A DNA stretch of 64,000 nucleotides from Microbacterium sp. ProA8 (GCF_039905635.1 NZ_CP157000.1:3286001-3350000); one strand, 5' to 3'. Positions 1-9,252 are shown, counted from the first letter of the stretch. Notes: generated by a model from the sequence alone, not told the origin. Translations and numbers: made by a program.

Positions 1-50
1 GCGAGGGAGCGCCAGCGACCGAGACGGAACGCCTCGAACCCACCGAAGAC

Positions 51-79
51 GTTTCGACTCGCAAGCTCGCTCAACGACC
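51..79 (+). repeat. Dispersed Microbacteriaceae-type intergenic repeat, divergent copy
   Basis: The string runs TTTCGACTCG then AAGCTCGCTCAACGACC and resembles the CTTCGACAGGCTCAGCGACC element seen near 63.6 kb and 40.8 kb in this window. It lies just upstream of malate synthase. Function is unknown; such copies usually sit between genes. Confidence 0.4.
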
Positions 80-104
80 GGGACCGCACAGACAGGACAG
101 GGAC

Positions 105-1769
105 ATGACACCTGCAACCGCCACCCCGATGCGTACGCGCACCGGCCCCATCCCCACCCAGATCCACGAGCCGTCGATCGAGATCGCCGGCCGCATGCAG
201 CCCCGGTACGACGAGGTCCTCAGCCCCGAGGCCATCGCGTTCCTCACCGAGCTGCACCAGCGCTTCGGCGCCCGCCGGCACGACCGCCTCGCCGACCGCA
301 TGCGCCGCCGCTTCGAGATCGGCAACGGGCACGACCCGCAGTTCCGCGACGACACCCGCCACATCCGCGAGGACTCCGAGTGGTCGGTCGCCGGTGCAGG
401 TCCCGGACTCGAGGACCGCCGCGTCGAGATCACGGGCCCGACCGACCCGAAGATGACGATCAACGCGCTCAACTCCGGCGCGAAGGTGTGGCTCGCCGAC
501 CAGGAGGACGCCACCAGTCCCACGTGGAAGAACGTCATCGAGGGCCAGCTGAGCCTGCGCGACGCGATCCGCGGCGAGCTCTCGTTCACCAGCCCCGAAG
601 GCAAGCGCTACGAGGTCACCGCCACCGAGACGCCAACCATCGTGATGCGGCCGCGCGGCTGGCACCTGCCCGAGCAGCACATCCGCTTCACCGACCGCAC
701 CGGCCGCACGATGGCCGCGTCGGGGTCGCTCGTGGACTTCGGGCTGTACTTCTTCCACAACGCCGAGCGACTGATCGCGAACGGCCGTGGGCCCTACTTC
801 TACATCGCCAAGCTCGAGTCGAGCGAGGAGGCGAAGCTGTGGGACGACGTCTTCACCTTCAGTGAGAAGTACATCGGGATCCCGCACGGCACGATCCGGG
901 CGACCGTGCTGATCGAGACCCTGCCGGCGGCGTTCGAGATGGAGGAGATCCTCTTCGAGCTGCGCGACCACTGCGCGGGCCTGAACGCCGGCCGCTGGGA
1001 CTACATCTTCTCGATCATCAAGAACTACCGCGGCCGCGGTGCGCGCTTCGTGCTGCCCGACCGCAGCGAGGTCACGATGACCGTGCCGTTCATGCGCTCG
1101 TACACCGAGCTGCTCGTGCAGACGTGCCACAAGCGCGGCGCCTTCGCGATCGGCGGCATGAGCGCCTTCATCCCGAACCGGCGCGACCCCGAGGTGACCG
1201 CGACGGCGTTCGAGAAGGTCGCCGCCGACAAGAAGCGCGAGGCCGGCGACGGCTTCGACGGCACGTGGGTGGCCCACCCCGACCTGATCCCGGTCGCGCG
1301 GGCCGAGTTCGACGCGGTGCTGGGCGATCGCCCGAACCAGCTCGACCGTCAGCGTCCCGAGGTCCGTGTGAGCGCAGCCGACCTGATCGACGTGCACATC
1401 GGGCGTCCGGTCACGGCGGCGGGCGTGCACGCGAACGTCTCGGTGGCGATCCGCTACCTCGAGGCCTGGCTGCGGGGCCTCGGCGCAGTGGCGATCGACA
1501 ACCTCATGGAGGATGCCGCGACGGCCGAGATCTCGCGCTCGCAGGTGTGGCAGTGGATCCACCAGGACCGCACCACGGACGACGGCACCGCGATCACCCG
1601 CGACTACGTCGAGGGCCTGATCTCCCAGGTGCTGGACGAGGTCCAGCGCAGCGAAGGCGACCGCTTCGACGACGCGGCGGAGATCTTCCGCGATGTCGCC
1701 CTCGGCCAGGACTTCCCGGCGTTCCTGACGCTGCCCGCCTACTCGCGCTTCCTGATCGAGACCGACTGA
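105..1769 (+). CDS. aceB: Malate synthase A (glyoxylate bypass)
   Basis: This 554-residue protein condenses glyoxylate with acetyl-CoA to give malate, the second step of the glyoxylate bypass, in the cytoplasm. Its length matches the malate synthase A family (about 530-550 residues), and it carries the family's typical stretches, such as the ITGPTDPKM segment near residue 108 and the ANVSVAIRYLEAWLRG segment near residue 445. The ATG start is preceded by a purine-rich AGGACAGGGA ribosome site. Isocitrate lyase follows 110 bp downstream on the same strand, so the two enzymes of the bypass are paired. I am confident of the identity; the substrate is inferred from family membership. Confidence 0.95.
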   Translation: MTPATATPMRTRTGPIPTQIHEPSIEIAGRMQPRYDEVLSPEAIAFLTELHQRFGARRHDRLADRMRRRFEIGNGHDPQFRDDTRHIREDSEWSVAGAGPGLEDRRVEITGPTDPKMTINALNSGAKVWLADQEDATSPTWKNVIEGQLSLRDAIRGELSFTSPEGKRYEVTATETPTIVMRPRGWHLPEQHIRFTDRTGRTMAASGSLVDFGLYFFHNAERLIANGRGPYFYIAKLESSEEAKLWDDVFTFSEKYIGIPHGTIRATVLIETLPAAFEMEEILFELRDHCAGLNAGRWDYIFSIIKNYRGRGARFVLPDRSEVTMTVPFMRSYTELLVQTCHKRGAFAIGGMSAFIPNRRDPEVTATAFEKVAADKKREAGDGFDGTWVAHPDLIPVARAEFDAVLGDRPNQLDRQRPEVRVSAADLIDVHIGRPVTAAGVHANVSVAIRYLEAWLRGLGAVAIDNLMEDAATAEISRSQVWQWIHQDRTTDDGTAITRDYVEGLISQVLDEVQRSEGDRFDDAAEIFRDVALGQDFPAFLTLPAYSRFLIETD

Positions 1770-1778
1770 CGCGTCATC

Positions 1779-1853
1779 CGTGTCCCGATTTCCCCCGCTT
1801 GCGACCGCGCGAGCGGTGGAGATCGGGACACGACGACCGCTTATCGGGACACG
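1779..1853 (+). promoter_or_regulatory. Hairpin and triple operator-like repeat between aceB and aceA
   Basis: CGTGTCCCGAT (1779-1789) is the exact inverse of ATCGGGACACG at 1822-1832, and a third copy of ATCGGGACACG stands at 1843-1853, exactly 21 bp after the second. The first pair plus inner bases (CCGCT with AGCGG) gives a stem of about 19 of 21 pairs around a 12-nt loop. No T-run follows. It could be a regulator operator (two sites on one DNA face), an attenuator with two alternative right arms, or both. Confidence 0.6.
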
Positions 1854-1879
1854 AACACCCCTATCGCAAAGGACACACC

Positions 1880-3475
1880 ATGACCGCGTACGAAGACGAC
1901 ATCGAAGCCATCCAGGCGCTCAAGGAGCTGCACGGCTCCAGCTGGGACGCCATCGACCCCGAGTCCGCCGCTCGCATGCGGGCGCAGAACCGCTTCCGGA
2001 CGGGACTCGAGATCGCCCAGTACACCGCCGACATCATGCGCCGCGACATGGCGGAGTACGACGCCGACTCGTCGGTGTACACCCAGTCGCTCGGGGTGTG
2101 GCACGGCTTCATCGGCCAGCAGAAGCTCATCTCGATCAAGAAGCACCTCAAGAGCACCAACAAGCGCTACCTCTACCTGTCGGGCTGGATGGTCGCCGCG
2201 CTCCGCTCGGAGTTCGGCCCCCTCCCCGACCAGTCGATGCACGAGAAGACCTCCGTGCCGGCGCTCATCGAGGAGCTCTACACCTTCCTGCGCCAGGCCG
2301 ACGCCCGCGAGCTCGACCTGCTCTTCACCCAGCTCGACGGGGCACGTGCCGCCGGCGACGAGACCGCGGTGGAGTTCATCCAGTCGCAGATCGACAACTA
2401 CGAGACCCACGTGGTGCCGATCATCGCCGACATCGATGCCGGGTTCGGCAATCCCGAGGCGACCTACCTCCTCGCGAAGAAGATGATCGAGGCGGGCGCC
2501 TGCGCCATCCAGATCGAGAACCAGGTGTCGGACGAGAAGCAGTGCGGCCACCAGGACGGCAAGGTCACCGTTCCCCACGAGGACTTCATCGCGAAGCTCA
2601 ACGCGGTCCGCTACGCGTTCCTCGAGCTCGGCATCGAGAACGGCATCGTCGTCGCCCGCACCGACTCGCTCGGTGCCGGCCTCACCCAGAAGCTCGCGGT
2701 CTCCCAGCAGCCCGGCGACCTGGGCGACCAGTACAACTCGTTCCTCGACGTCGAAGAGATCTCGGAGGGCGATCTGGGAAACGGCGACGTGGTGATCAAG
2801 CGCGACGGAAAGCTGCTGCGCCCGAAGCGTCTCGCCAGCAACCTCTACCAGTTCCGCCCCGGAACCGGTGAGGAGCGCGTCGTGCTCGACTGCATCACGT
2901 CGCTGCGCAACGGCGCCGACCTGCTGTGGATCGAGACCGAGAAGCCGCACGTCGAGCAGATCGCCGGCATGGTGGACGCGATCCGCAAGGAGATCCCGAA
3001 CGCGAAGCTCGTCTACAACAACAGCCCGTCGTTCAACTGGACGCTCAGCTTCCGCCAGCAGGCCTACGACCTGCTCGCTGAGCGGGGCGAGGATGTCTCG
3101 GCCTACGACCGCGGCGACCTGATGAACGTCGACTACGACGACACGGAGCTCGCGCGACTGGCCGACGAGAAGATCCGCACGTTCCAGCGCGAGGGTTCCG
3201 CGCGCGCCGGGATCTTCCACCACCTGATCACACTCCCGACGTACCACACGGCGGCGCTGTCGACCGATGACCTCGCCAAGGGCTACTTCGGCGACGAGGG
3301 CATGCTCGCGTACGTGAGGGGGGTGCAGCGCCGCGAGATCCGCGAGGGCATCGCCACGGTCAAGCACCAGAACATGGCGGGCAGCGACATCGGCGACAAC
3401 CACAAGGAGTACTTCGCCGGCGACGCGGCCCTCAAGGCCGGCGGTCAGCACAACACGATGAACCAGTTCAGCTGA
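1880..3475 (+). CDS. aceA: Isocitrate lyase, long (about 531-residue) class
   Basis: The enzyme cleaves isocitrate to glyoxylate and succinate, opening the glyoxylate bypass. The signature around the catalytic cysteine reads KQCGH near residue 218 instead of the more usual KKCGH, and the protein is 531 residues, clearly longer than the 430-residue lyases of Corynebacterium or E. coli. In both respects it resembles the long lyase known from Pseudomonas aeruginosa. The ATG at 1880 was chosen because AAAGGA lies 8 nt upstream and the family's N-terminus begins there; the frame is open much further upstream, but that part lies inside aceB. A strong terminator follows the stop. Confidence 0.95.
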   Translation: MTAYEDDIEAIQALKELHGSSWDAIDPESAARMRAQNRFRTGLEIAQYTADIMRRDMAEYDADSSVYTQSLGVWHGFIGQQKLISIKKHLKSTNKRYLYLSGWMVAALRSEFGPLPDQSMHEKTSVPALIEELYTFLRQADARELDLLFTQLDGARAAGDETAVEFIQSQIDNYETHVVPIIADIDAGFGNPEATYLLAKKMIEAGACAIQIENQVSDEKQCGHQDGKVTVPHEDFIAKLNAVRYAFLELGIENGIVVARTDSLGAGLTQKLAVSQQPGDLGDQYNSFLDVEEISEGDLGNGDVVIKRDGKLLRPKRLASNLYQFRPGTGEERVVLDCITSLRNGADLLWIETEKPHVEQIAGMVDAIRKEIPNAKLVYNNSPSFNWTLSFRQQAYDLLAERGEDVSAYDRGDLMNVDYDDTELARLADEKIRTFQREGSARAGIFHHLITLPTYHTAALSTDDLAKGYFGDEGMLAYVRGVQRREIREGIATVKHQNMAGSDIGDNHKEYFAGDAALKAGGQHNTMNQFS

Positions 3476-3497
3476 GTCCTGCCGCAAGACGGCAGAA

Positions 3498-3542
3498 GAC
3501 GACGGATGCCGCGACCCAGCCGGGGTCGCGGCATCCGTCGTC
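3498..3542. terminator. Bidirectional intrinsic terminator
   Basis: A perfect 20-bp stem with a 5-nt loop lies between the convergent aceA and response-regulator genes. The stem core is CGGATGCCGCG, the string shared by several terminators in this window. Confidence 0.85.
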
Positions 3543-3567
3543 CGTCCCCCGTCGTCCCGTCCCTCCG

Positions 3568-4200
3568 CTACCCGAGGAGGCCGCGCTCCATCGCAAGCGT
3601 CACCGCGCGCGTGCGGTCGGCGACGCCGAGCTTCTCGAAGATCTTCAGCAGGTGGGTCTTGACGGTGGACTCGCCGATGCCGAGCGTCACCGCGATCTGC
3701 TTGTTGCTCTGCCCGGTCGCGACGAGCCGGAGCACGTCGAGTTCGCGCGCCGTGAGCACGACCGCCGGCTCCGGCCGCCGCATCCGTTCGACCAGGCGCA
3801 CCGCGACCTGCGGCGAGAGCGCCGACTGTCCGGCCGCCACCGAGCGGATGCCGGCCACGATCTCGGCCTGCGGTGCGGCCTTCAGCAGGTATCCCGACGC
3901 GCCCGCCTCGATCGCCGCAAGGATCTGGTCGTCGGATTCGTAGGTCGTGAGGATCAGGACGCGGGGCGCCGGGTCGCCGGCCTCTCCCCCGGCGATCCGC
4001 GCGGTCGCCGCGACACCGTCCACGCGGGGCATGCGCAGGTCCATCAGGACGACGTCGGGACGCGTCGCCGCGGCGAGCCGCACGGCTTCTTCACCGTCGG
4101 ATGCCTCGGCCACGACCTCGAAGCCGGGTTCGTCCGAGAGGAGGCCCGACAGCCCGGCGCGCACCACGGGGTGATCGTCGGCGATGAGCAGCCGGATCAT
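3568..4200 (-). CDS. NarL/LuxR-family response regulator
   Basis: The 210-residue protein has an N-terminal receiver domain (residues 1-120; acidic pair D8-D9, phospho-acceptor D54 in VVLMDLRMP, and the conserved lysine in GYLLKA) and a C-terminal LuxR-type helix-turn-helix (about 145-205). It overlaps the upstream histidine kinase by 4 bp (ATGA), so the two are almost certainly a translationally coupled pair. Upstream on the same strand lie an ABC exporter's permease and ATPase, so the likely target is the exporter operon. The signal is not deducible from the sequence. Confidence 0.9.
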   Translation of the reverse strand: MIRLLIADDHPVVRAGLSGLLSDEPGFEVVAEASDGEEAVRLAAATRPDVVLMDLRMPRVDGVAATARIAGGEAGDPAPRVLILTTYESDDQILAAIEAGASGYLLKAAPQAEIVAGIRSVAAGQSALSPQVAVRLVERMRRPEPAVVLTARELDVLRLVATGQSNKQIAVTLGIGESTVKTHLLKIFEKLGVADRTRAVTLAMERGLLG

Positions 4201-5399
4201 GCGACGCCTCCTGAGACATCGTCCACGGCATCCTGACCTGCCCTGGGAAGATGCACGCGCAGCGCCGTCCCCCGCCCCGCTGTCGAGTCGACCTCGAAGG
4301 TGCCCCCGGCCAGCGCGACGCGCTCCCGCATGCCGTCGAGACCGAACCCCGCGCCGGGCGCGGCGGGCTCGAACCCGCGGCCGTCGTCGGCGACCTCGAG
4401 GGCCGCGCCGCCCCCGGCGTCCACGCGGACGCGCACGCGCACCAGGTCTGCGGCGGAATGCTTCGCGGCGTTCGACAGCGCCTCCTGCAGGCAGCGCAGG
4501 AGCACGACCTGCGTCTCGCGATCGAGCTCGCCCGCCGCATCGGCGGTGTCGAGCTCGATCGCTGCACGGCCCTGAGCGCGGAAGCGCTCCACCAGCCGCT
4601 CGACCGCAGCGGCGAAAGCCGGCTCCCGGGGCACGGCGGCCGTGCGGGCGACAAGGGCCCGGGCCTCCGCCAGAGCGTCGCGGGCGACCTGCTCGACGGT
4701 CGCGATCGTCGCGGCCGCGGCATCCGTCTGCCCCTCTCGCGATTGCCGGCCGGCGCGCTCGGCGAAGATCACGAGGCCGGCGAGCGTCTGCGCGAGGGTG
4801 TCGTGGATGTCGCGGGCCAGCCGTTCACGCTCGGCCGAGGCGCCGCGCTCGCGGCTGAGGGCCTCCACCTGTCCCTGCGCGGCGGTGAGCTCGGAGAGCA
4901 GTCGCTCGCGCTCCTCGCCGTACTCGGCGATGCGGGCGATCCACAGGCCGATGGCGATCGCGAACGCCAGCGAGAAGACAGCGGTCGTCGCGCCTGCCAG
5001 CACCGAATCGGCATCGGCGCCGTTGCCGATGATCACGCCGACGAACACGCTGCCGGCGATGACGGCCGACCCGCCGATCCCCCGCTGCCGCGAATCGCCG
5101 ATCACCCACACGAGCGGGTAGGCGAGCGTCTGCAGCATGGCCATGAAGGGCGCCGCGCCGACGCCGATGCCCACCGCGACCGCTGCGACGGAGAGGAACG
5201 CGGGGTAGCGCCACGCCGCGCGCGGCGGTTCGACGGCGGCGCGGCCCACGAAGGCGTAGCCCGCCACGAAGATCACGATCGCCGCGAGACTCACCGCGGT
5301 GCGGGCGGGCGTGGGCGGCGCGAAGAGGAACACCACCGCGAGGGCGATCACCGTCGCCACGATGGCGACGATCGCATCCCACCGCCGCTCACTCAACAT
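4197..5399 (-). CDS. Sensor histidine kinase (HisKA_3 type)
   Basis: The 400-residue kinase has about five or six N-terminal membrane segments in the first 160 residues, a short coiled linker, the dimerisation and phospho-acceptor helix with H199 in RDIHDTLAQ, and an ATP-binding domain with a DGRGF motif. It should autophosphorylate and pass the phosphate to the adjacent regulator. There is no extracytoplasmic sensor domain of any size, as in kinases that sense the membrane itself. I place the start at the ATG at 5399, where a GGCGGAG site lies upstream; an in-frame start 63 bp earlier is possible but its extra residues look non-coding. Confidence 0.88.
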   Translation of the reverse strand: MLSERRWDAIVAIVATVIALAVVFLFAPPTPARTAVSLAAIVIFVAGYAFVGRAAVEPPRAAWRYPAFLSVAAVAVGIGVGAAPFMAMLQTLAYPLVWVIGDSRQRGIGGSAVIAGSVFVGVIIGNGADADSVLAGATTAVFSLAFAIAIGLWIARIAEYGEERERLLSELTAAQGQVEALSRERGASAERERLARDIHDTLAQTLAGLVIFAERAGRQSREGQTDAAAATIATVEQVARDALAEARALVARTAAVPREPAFAAAVERLVERFRAQGRAAIELDTADAAGELDRETQVVLLRCLQEALSNAAKHSAADLVRVRVRVDAGGGAALEVADDGRGFEPAAPGAGFGLDGMRERVALAGGTFEVDSTAGRGTALRVHLPRAGQDAVDDVSGGVA

Positions 5400-5556
5400 G
5401 CTCCGCCACCCTCGCTTCCCTGCGTTCGTCTCCCCCGCCCCGCGTCGAACCTGCCGGGGCACGCACCGTCAGGCTAGCGGCGCGAGCCTGCCCCGCGCCC
5501 GGCGCGAACCGGTCCCGCGCGCGGGTAGAACCAGACTCCGCGGCGATCGGGCGAGG

Positions 5557-6432
5557 TCAGGCATCGCGGCGCATCCACCGGAAGGTGACGCGGGAGAGCA
5601 CCAGCCCCACGACCAGCCACACGGCGAGCGCGATCACGACGCCGGCGAGATCCCACTCGCCGTTCTGCTCGAGCGCCGCGTACTCCTCGGGCAGGAACAC
5701 GGCACGCATGCCCTGCGCCATCCACTTGAGCGGGAACAGCCCGGCGACGTTCTGCAGCCAGTCCGGCAGCTGCGAGAACGTCAGGTACACGCCGGAGATG
5801 AACTGCAGCGCGAGCGCGATCGGCACGACCACGGCCGTGGCGCTCTTGCCGGTGCGTGGCACTGCCGACAGGGCCACGCCGAGGAGCGCCGACGTGGTGA
5901 TGCCCAGGACGAACACCCAGGCGAACGTCGCCCAGCTCTCGGCGGAGGTCGGAAGCTCCACGCCGAGCACCAGCGACGCGAACGCCAGGAGCAGCGCGGA
6001 CTGCAGGACACCGGTCACCAGGACCTGCCCGATCTTGCCGAGGAAGTAGCTCACCGGCGACAGCGGCGTGCCGCCGAGGCGCTTGAGCATGCCTTCGGAG
6101 CGCTCGATCGCGATGTCCATCGCGAGGTTCTGGAAGCCCGACAGCAGCAGGCCCGCCGCGATCATGCCGGGAAGGTACAGCTGCGCCATCGGGATGGCCG
6201 GCACGCCGGGGGCGATCTGCACGTCGCCGTCCGAGCCGAAGGCCACGCTGAACAGCCCCAGCATGAAGATCGGGAACAGGAAGGTGAAGAACAGCGTGTC
6301 GCCCGAGCGGAAGTACTGCACCAGCTCGAAGCGGGCGCGCCAGACGCCCACCGCGAAGACGCTGCGCCGTCGTGAGTGATGCCGCGCCGGCATCGGCCGG
6401 CTCGGCGACGTGCTCCGTGTCGTGGTGCTCAT
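5557..6432 (-). CDS. ABC-2 type transporter permease
   Basis: This 291-residue protein has the six-helix layout of ABC-2 permeases (ABC exporters for drugs, lantibiotics or lipids): a first membrane segment around residues 45-65, a long outward loop, and five more segments ending near the C-terminus. Its ATG overlaps the stop of the ATPase gene by 4 bp, so the pair forms one exporter. The kinase gene begins about 160 bp downstream in the same direction. The frame is open for 69 codons further upstream, but that part lies within the ATPase gene. The substrate is unknown. Confidence 0.88.
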   Translation of the reverse strand: MSTTTRSTSPSRPMPARHHSRRRSVFAVGVWRARFELVQYFRSGDTLFFTFLFPIFMLGLFSVAFGSDGDVQIAPGVPAIPMAQLYLPGMIAAGLLLSGFQNLAMDIAIERSEGMLKRLGGTPLSPVSYFLGKIGQVLVTGVLQSALLLAFASLVLGVELPTSAESWATFAWVFVLGITTSALLGVALSAVPRTGKSATAVVVPIALALQFISGVYLTFSQLPDWLQNVAGLFPLKWMAQGMRAVFLPEEYAALEQNGEWDLAGVVIALAVWLVVGLVLSRVTFRWMRRDA

Positions 6433-7343
6433 CGCTCTTCCCCTCCGATCGCGACGGCATCGCCGATGCTGTCGACGGATGCCTCGGCCTCGGCGACGAG
6501 CGCCAGGTAGATGTCCTCGAGACTCGGCCGCACGATCTCGAGCTCGTCGGGCGCGCCACCGAGCCGGGCGGCCAGCGCCGTCGCGAACCCGAACGGGTCG
6601 GCGGTGCGTTCCTGCCGCGGCATCCCCTGCTCGTGCCACTTCACGATCGGCATCCGCGCCTCGTCGCCGCCGAACCCCGCGACCGGGCCGATCGCACGCA
6701 TGCGCCCCGCCGCGATCACGCCGACGCGATCGGCGAGCTGCGCGGCTTCGTCGAGGTAGTGCGTGGTGAGCACGATCGTGGTGCCCTCTGCCTGCAGACC
6801 GCGGATGAGATCCCAGAACTCTCGGCGTGCGTGCGGGTCGAACCCCGTCGTCGGCTCGTCCAGGAACAGCAGCTCCGGCCGGCCGATGATGCCGAGCGCG
6901 ACATCGACGCGCCGCTGCTGCCCGCCCGAGAGCCGCGAGATGCGCGTCTTCGCCTGGGTCTGCAGGCCCACGGCCGCGATCACCTCGTCGACGTCGCGCG
7001 GGTGCGGGTAGAACCCCGCGAACTGCCTCAGCTGCTCGCGCACCGTCGCCATACCGGACTGCGCCGTCGACTGCAGCACGATGCCCAGCCGCGCCTTCAG
7101 ATCGAGCCCGCCCGTCGCCGGATCCATCCCGAGCACCTCGACATCACCTCCGGAGCGGCGCCGGTACCCCTCGAGGATCTCGACCGTCGTCGACTTGCCC
7201 GCACCGTTCGGTCCGAGCAGCGCGAAGGTCTCGCCTCGCTCGATCTCGAACGACACGCCGTCGACCACTGCTCGGTCGCCGTACGTCTTCCGCAGATCGC
7301 GCGCCCGCACCGCGACCGCGCCCGCACCCTCATCCGTCTGCAT
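6429..7343 (-). CDS. ABC transporter ATP-binding protein (drug/peptide export type)
   Basis: The 304-residue ATPase shows Walker A GPNGAGKST at 44-52, signature LSGGQ at 138-142, Walker B LLFLDEP at 158-164 and the H-loop histidine in TTHYLDEA. A C-terminal extension of about 70 residues is typical of DrrA/CcmA-like exporter ATPases. It energises the permease encoded directly downstream. The start ATG lies only 1 nt from a GGAGG, which is too close for a normal ribosome site, so initiation may instead use the in-frame GTG near codon 11; the choice is uncertain. ATPase, permease, kinase and regulator read as one transcription unit. Confidence 0.9.
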   Translation of the reverse strand: MQTDEGAGAVAVRARDLRKTYGDRAVVDGVSFEIERGETFALLGPNGAGKSTTVEILEGYRRRSGGDVEVLGMDPATGGLDLKARLGIVLQSTAQSGMATVREQLRQFAGFYPHPRDVDEVIAAVGLQTQAKTRISRLSGGQQRRVDVALGIIGRPELLFLDEPTTGFDPHARREFWDLIRGLQAEGTTIVLTTHYLDEAAQLADRVGVIAAGRMRAIGPVAGFGGDEARMPIVKWHEQGMPRQERTADPFGFATALAARLGGAPDELEIVRPSLEDIYLALVAEAEASVDSIGDAVAIGGEER

Positions 7344-7397
7344 GCCTCCAGCCTCGCCGCCGCAGCAGACCGAGACCAGCCGTCATCCGCTGGAGCA

Positions 7398-7421
7398 GGC
7401 ATCCCCCATTCGGTGGATGCC
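7398..7421. terminator. Small GGCATCC/GGATGCC hairpin
   Basis: A 7-bp inverted repeat with a 10-nt loop lies between the membrane-protein gene at 7448 and the ABC ATPase start. It could end the first transcript or serve as an operator for the ABC operon. Confidence 0.35.
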
Positions 7422-7447
7422 GAGGCCGCGGTGCGCCGGCGACCGGG

Positions 7448-7792
7448 TCAGCGTCCCGGCGCCGGAGTGGGCCCGGCTACCGTGACCGCGACGCCGGACG
7501 CGGCATCCGCTCGCTCTTCGGCGCGGAGCAGGCGCTGACCGCGGATGCCGCCCGCAAGCGCCCAGGCGAGCAGCCAGACGCCCGACCCGATGGTGATGAC
7601 GGCGGCGGCGCGCAGGCCCGCCTCGGGATCCAGCAGCACGACGAGGGCGATGAGCGACAGCACGCCGCCGAAGATCGCGCCCGTGGCGCCGACCCTGGTG
7701 AGCACGCAGCCGCGCGCGAGCCACCACGCGATCCCGCCCGCAGTGACGAGCACGAGCGCGAGCACGACGGCTCCCCAGATCCAGGCGTCCAC
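7448..7792 (-). CDS. Small integral membrane protein
   Basis: A 114-residue protein with three predicted membrane helices (about residues 5-25, 35-55 and 62-85) and a polar C-terminal tail. I do not recognise a family. The GTG start at 7792 is supported by the hexamer TAGCCT 7 nt upstream, the leaderless-promoter spacing seen repeatedly in this window. The frame extends 40 codons further upstream, but those residues are arginine-rich and look non-coding. It is divergent from the aminotransferase gene, 170 bp away. Confidence 0.6.
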   Translation of the reverse strand: MDAWIWGAVVLALVLVTAGGIAWWLARGCVLTRVGATGAIFGGVLSLIALVVLLDPEAGLRAAAVITIGSGVWLLAWALAGGIRGQRLLRAEERADAASGVAVTVAGPTPAPGR

Positions 7793-7799
7793 GAGGCAC

Positions 7800-7805
7800 A
7801 GGCTA
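7800..7805 (-). promoter_or_regulatory. Leaderless -10 hexamer TAGCCT
   Basis: TAGCCT on the minus strand, 7 nt before the GTG at 7792. Confidence 0.55.
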
Positions 7806-7950
7806 CCGCGCACCGGTACAGCCCGGAAGGGCACGCTCCACGGAATGGGACGGGCCGCGCTCCGGACGCTCCGTCGCGCCTGTCGCGCATCGCGCACACT
7901 CTCGGGCCGCACGGGCGTGATTGGCCGCAGACCGCGACGCGCGCTCGGAC

Positions 7951-7956
7951 TACGCT
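7951..7956 (+). promoter_or_regulatory. Leaderless -10 hexamer TACGCT
   Basis: TACGCT lies 6 nt before the GTG at 7963, so transcription should start at or next to the start codon. Confidence 0.6.
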
Positions 7957-7962
7957 CGAACC

Positions 7963-9201
7963 GTGACAGAACGCGCCCCGCTCACCCGTACGCCCTCGCT
8001 CTCCCGCAAGCTCAGCGCCATCGCCGAGTCGGCGACCCTCAAGGTCGATGCCAAGGCCAAGGCCCTGCAGGCCGCCGGCCGGCCGGTCATCTCGTATGCG
8101 GCCGGCGAGCCCGATTTCGCGACGCCGCAGTTCATCGTGGATGCCGCCGCCGAGGCGCTGCACAACCCCGCCAACTTCCGCTACACGCCCGCCGCGGGTC
8201 TGCCGGCCCTGCGCGAGGCGATCGCCGCGAAGACGCTGCGCGACTCCGGCCTCGAGGTCGACCCCTCGCAGATCATCGTCACCAACGGCGGCAAGCAGGC
8301 GGTGTACCAGGCCTTCCAGACCGTGGTGAACCCCGGCGACGAGGTGCTGCTGCCGGCCCCGTACTGGACGACCTATCCCGAGGCGATCGCCCTGGCCGAC
8401 GGCATCCCCGTCGAGGTCTTCGCCGGTGCCGATCAGCACTACAAGGTGACCGTCGAGCAGCTCGAGGACGCCCGCACCGACCGCACGGTCGCGCTCGTGT
8501 TCGTCTCGCCGTCCAACCCGACCGGGTCGGTGTACACCCTCGAAGAGACGCGGGCGATCGGCGAGTGGGCCGTCGAGCACGGCATCTGGATCATCACCGA
8601 CGAGATCTACCAGAACCTCGTCTACGCGCCCGACGGCTCGGACGCTCCGGTGAAGGCCGTCTCGATCGTGGAGGCGGTTCCGGATGCCGCGGCCCAGACG
8701 ATCCTCGTCAACGGCGTCGCCAAGACCTACGCGATGACCGGCTGGCGCCTCGGCTGGATGGTCGGCCCCAAAGAGGCGATCAAGATCGCCGGCAACCTGC
8801 AGTCGCACCTGTGCTCGAACGTGAACAACATCGCGCAGCGTGCGGCGCTCGCGGCCCTCACCGGCCCGCAGGACGAGGTCGAGCAGATGCGCCAGGCCTT
8901 CGACCGCCGCCGCCGCACGATCGTGTCCGAGCTGTCGAAGATCGACGGCGTCGAGGTCCCCACGCCGCTGGGTGCGTTCTACGCGTACCCCGACGTGCGC
9001 GGCCTCCTCGGCCGCGAGTGGGCCGGTTCGACGCCGACCACGTCGCTCGAGCTCGCGGACCTCATCCTCGAGCAGGCCGAGGTCGCGGTCGTCCCGGGCG
9101 AGGCCTTCGGCCCCTCGGGCTACCTGCGCCTGTCGTACGCGCTCGGCGACGACGCCCTCCTCGAGGGCGTCCAGCGTCTGCAGCGCCTCTTCGCCTCGTA
9201 G
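7963..9201 (+). CDS. Aspartate-type aminotransferase (PLP, fold type I, class I)
   Basis: The 412-residue enzyme transfers an amino group between aspartate or another amino acid and 2-oxoglutarate through a PLP Schiff base. Visible family marks are AAGEPDF near residue 47, [24 protein letters not shown], the PLP lysine in [16 protein letters not shown], and the substrate-carboxylate arginine in LRLSYA. The layout is that of the bacterial Ib aspartate aminotransferases. The GTG start is chosen from the TACGCT hexamer 6 nt upstream (leaderless) and because family members begin close to this point. A strong terminator follows. Substrate preference cannot be fixed from sequence. Confidence 0.92.
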   Translation: MTERAPLTRTPSLSRKLSAIAESATLKVDAKAKALQAAGRPVISYAAGEPDFATPQFIVDAAAEALHNPANFRYTPAAGLPALREAIAAKTLRDSGLEVDPSQIIVTNGGKQAVYQAFQTVVNPGDEVLLPAPYWTTYPEAIALADGIPVEVFAGADQHYKVTVEQLEDARTDRTVALVFVSPSNPTGSVYTLEETRAIGEWAVEHGIWIITDEIYQNLVYAPDGSDAPVKAVSIVEAVPDAAAQTILVNGVAKTYAMTGWRLGWMVGPKEAIKIAGNLQSHLCSNVNNIAQRAALAALTGPQDEVEQMRQAFDRRRRTIVSELSKIDGVEVPTPLGAFYAYPDVRGLLGREWAGSTPTTSLELADLILEQAEVAVVPGEAFGPSGYLRLSYALGDDALLEGVQRLQRLFAS

Positions 9202-9217
9202 CCCCACACTCTCGAGC

Positions 9218-9252
9218 GAACGCGGATGCCTCGGTGCGAGGCATCCGCGTTC
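9218..9252 (+). terminator. Intrinsic terminator of the aminotransferase gene
   Basis: GAACGCGGATGCCTC pairs perfectly with GAGGCATCCGCGTTC around a 5-nt loop, followed by a T-rich stretch. Confidence 0.9.

Noticed and set aside
1841..3487. 548-codon open frame antisense to aceA
   Set aside because: It mirrors the isocitrate lyase codons, is repetitive in composition, and has no recognisable domain; the sense product is a textbook enzyme.
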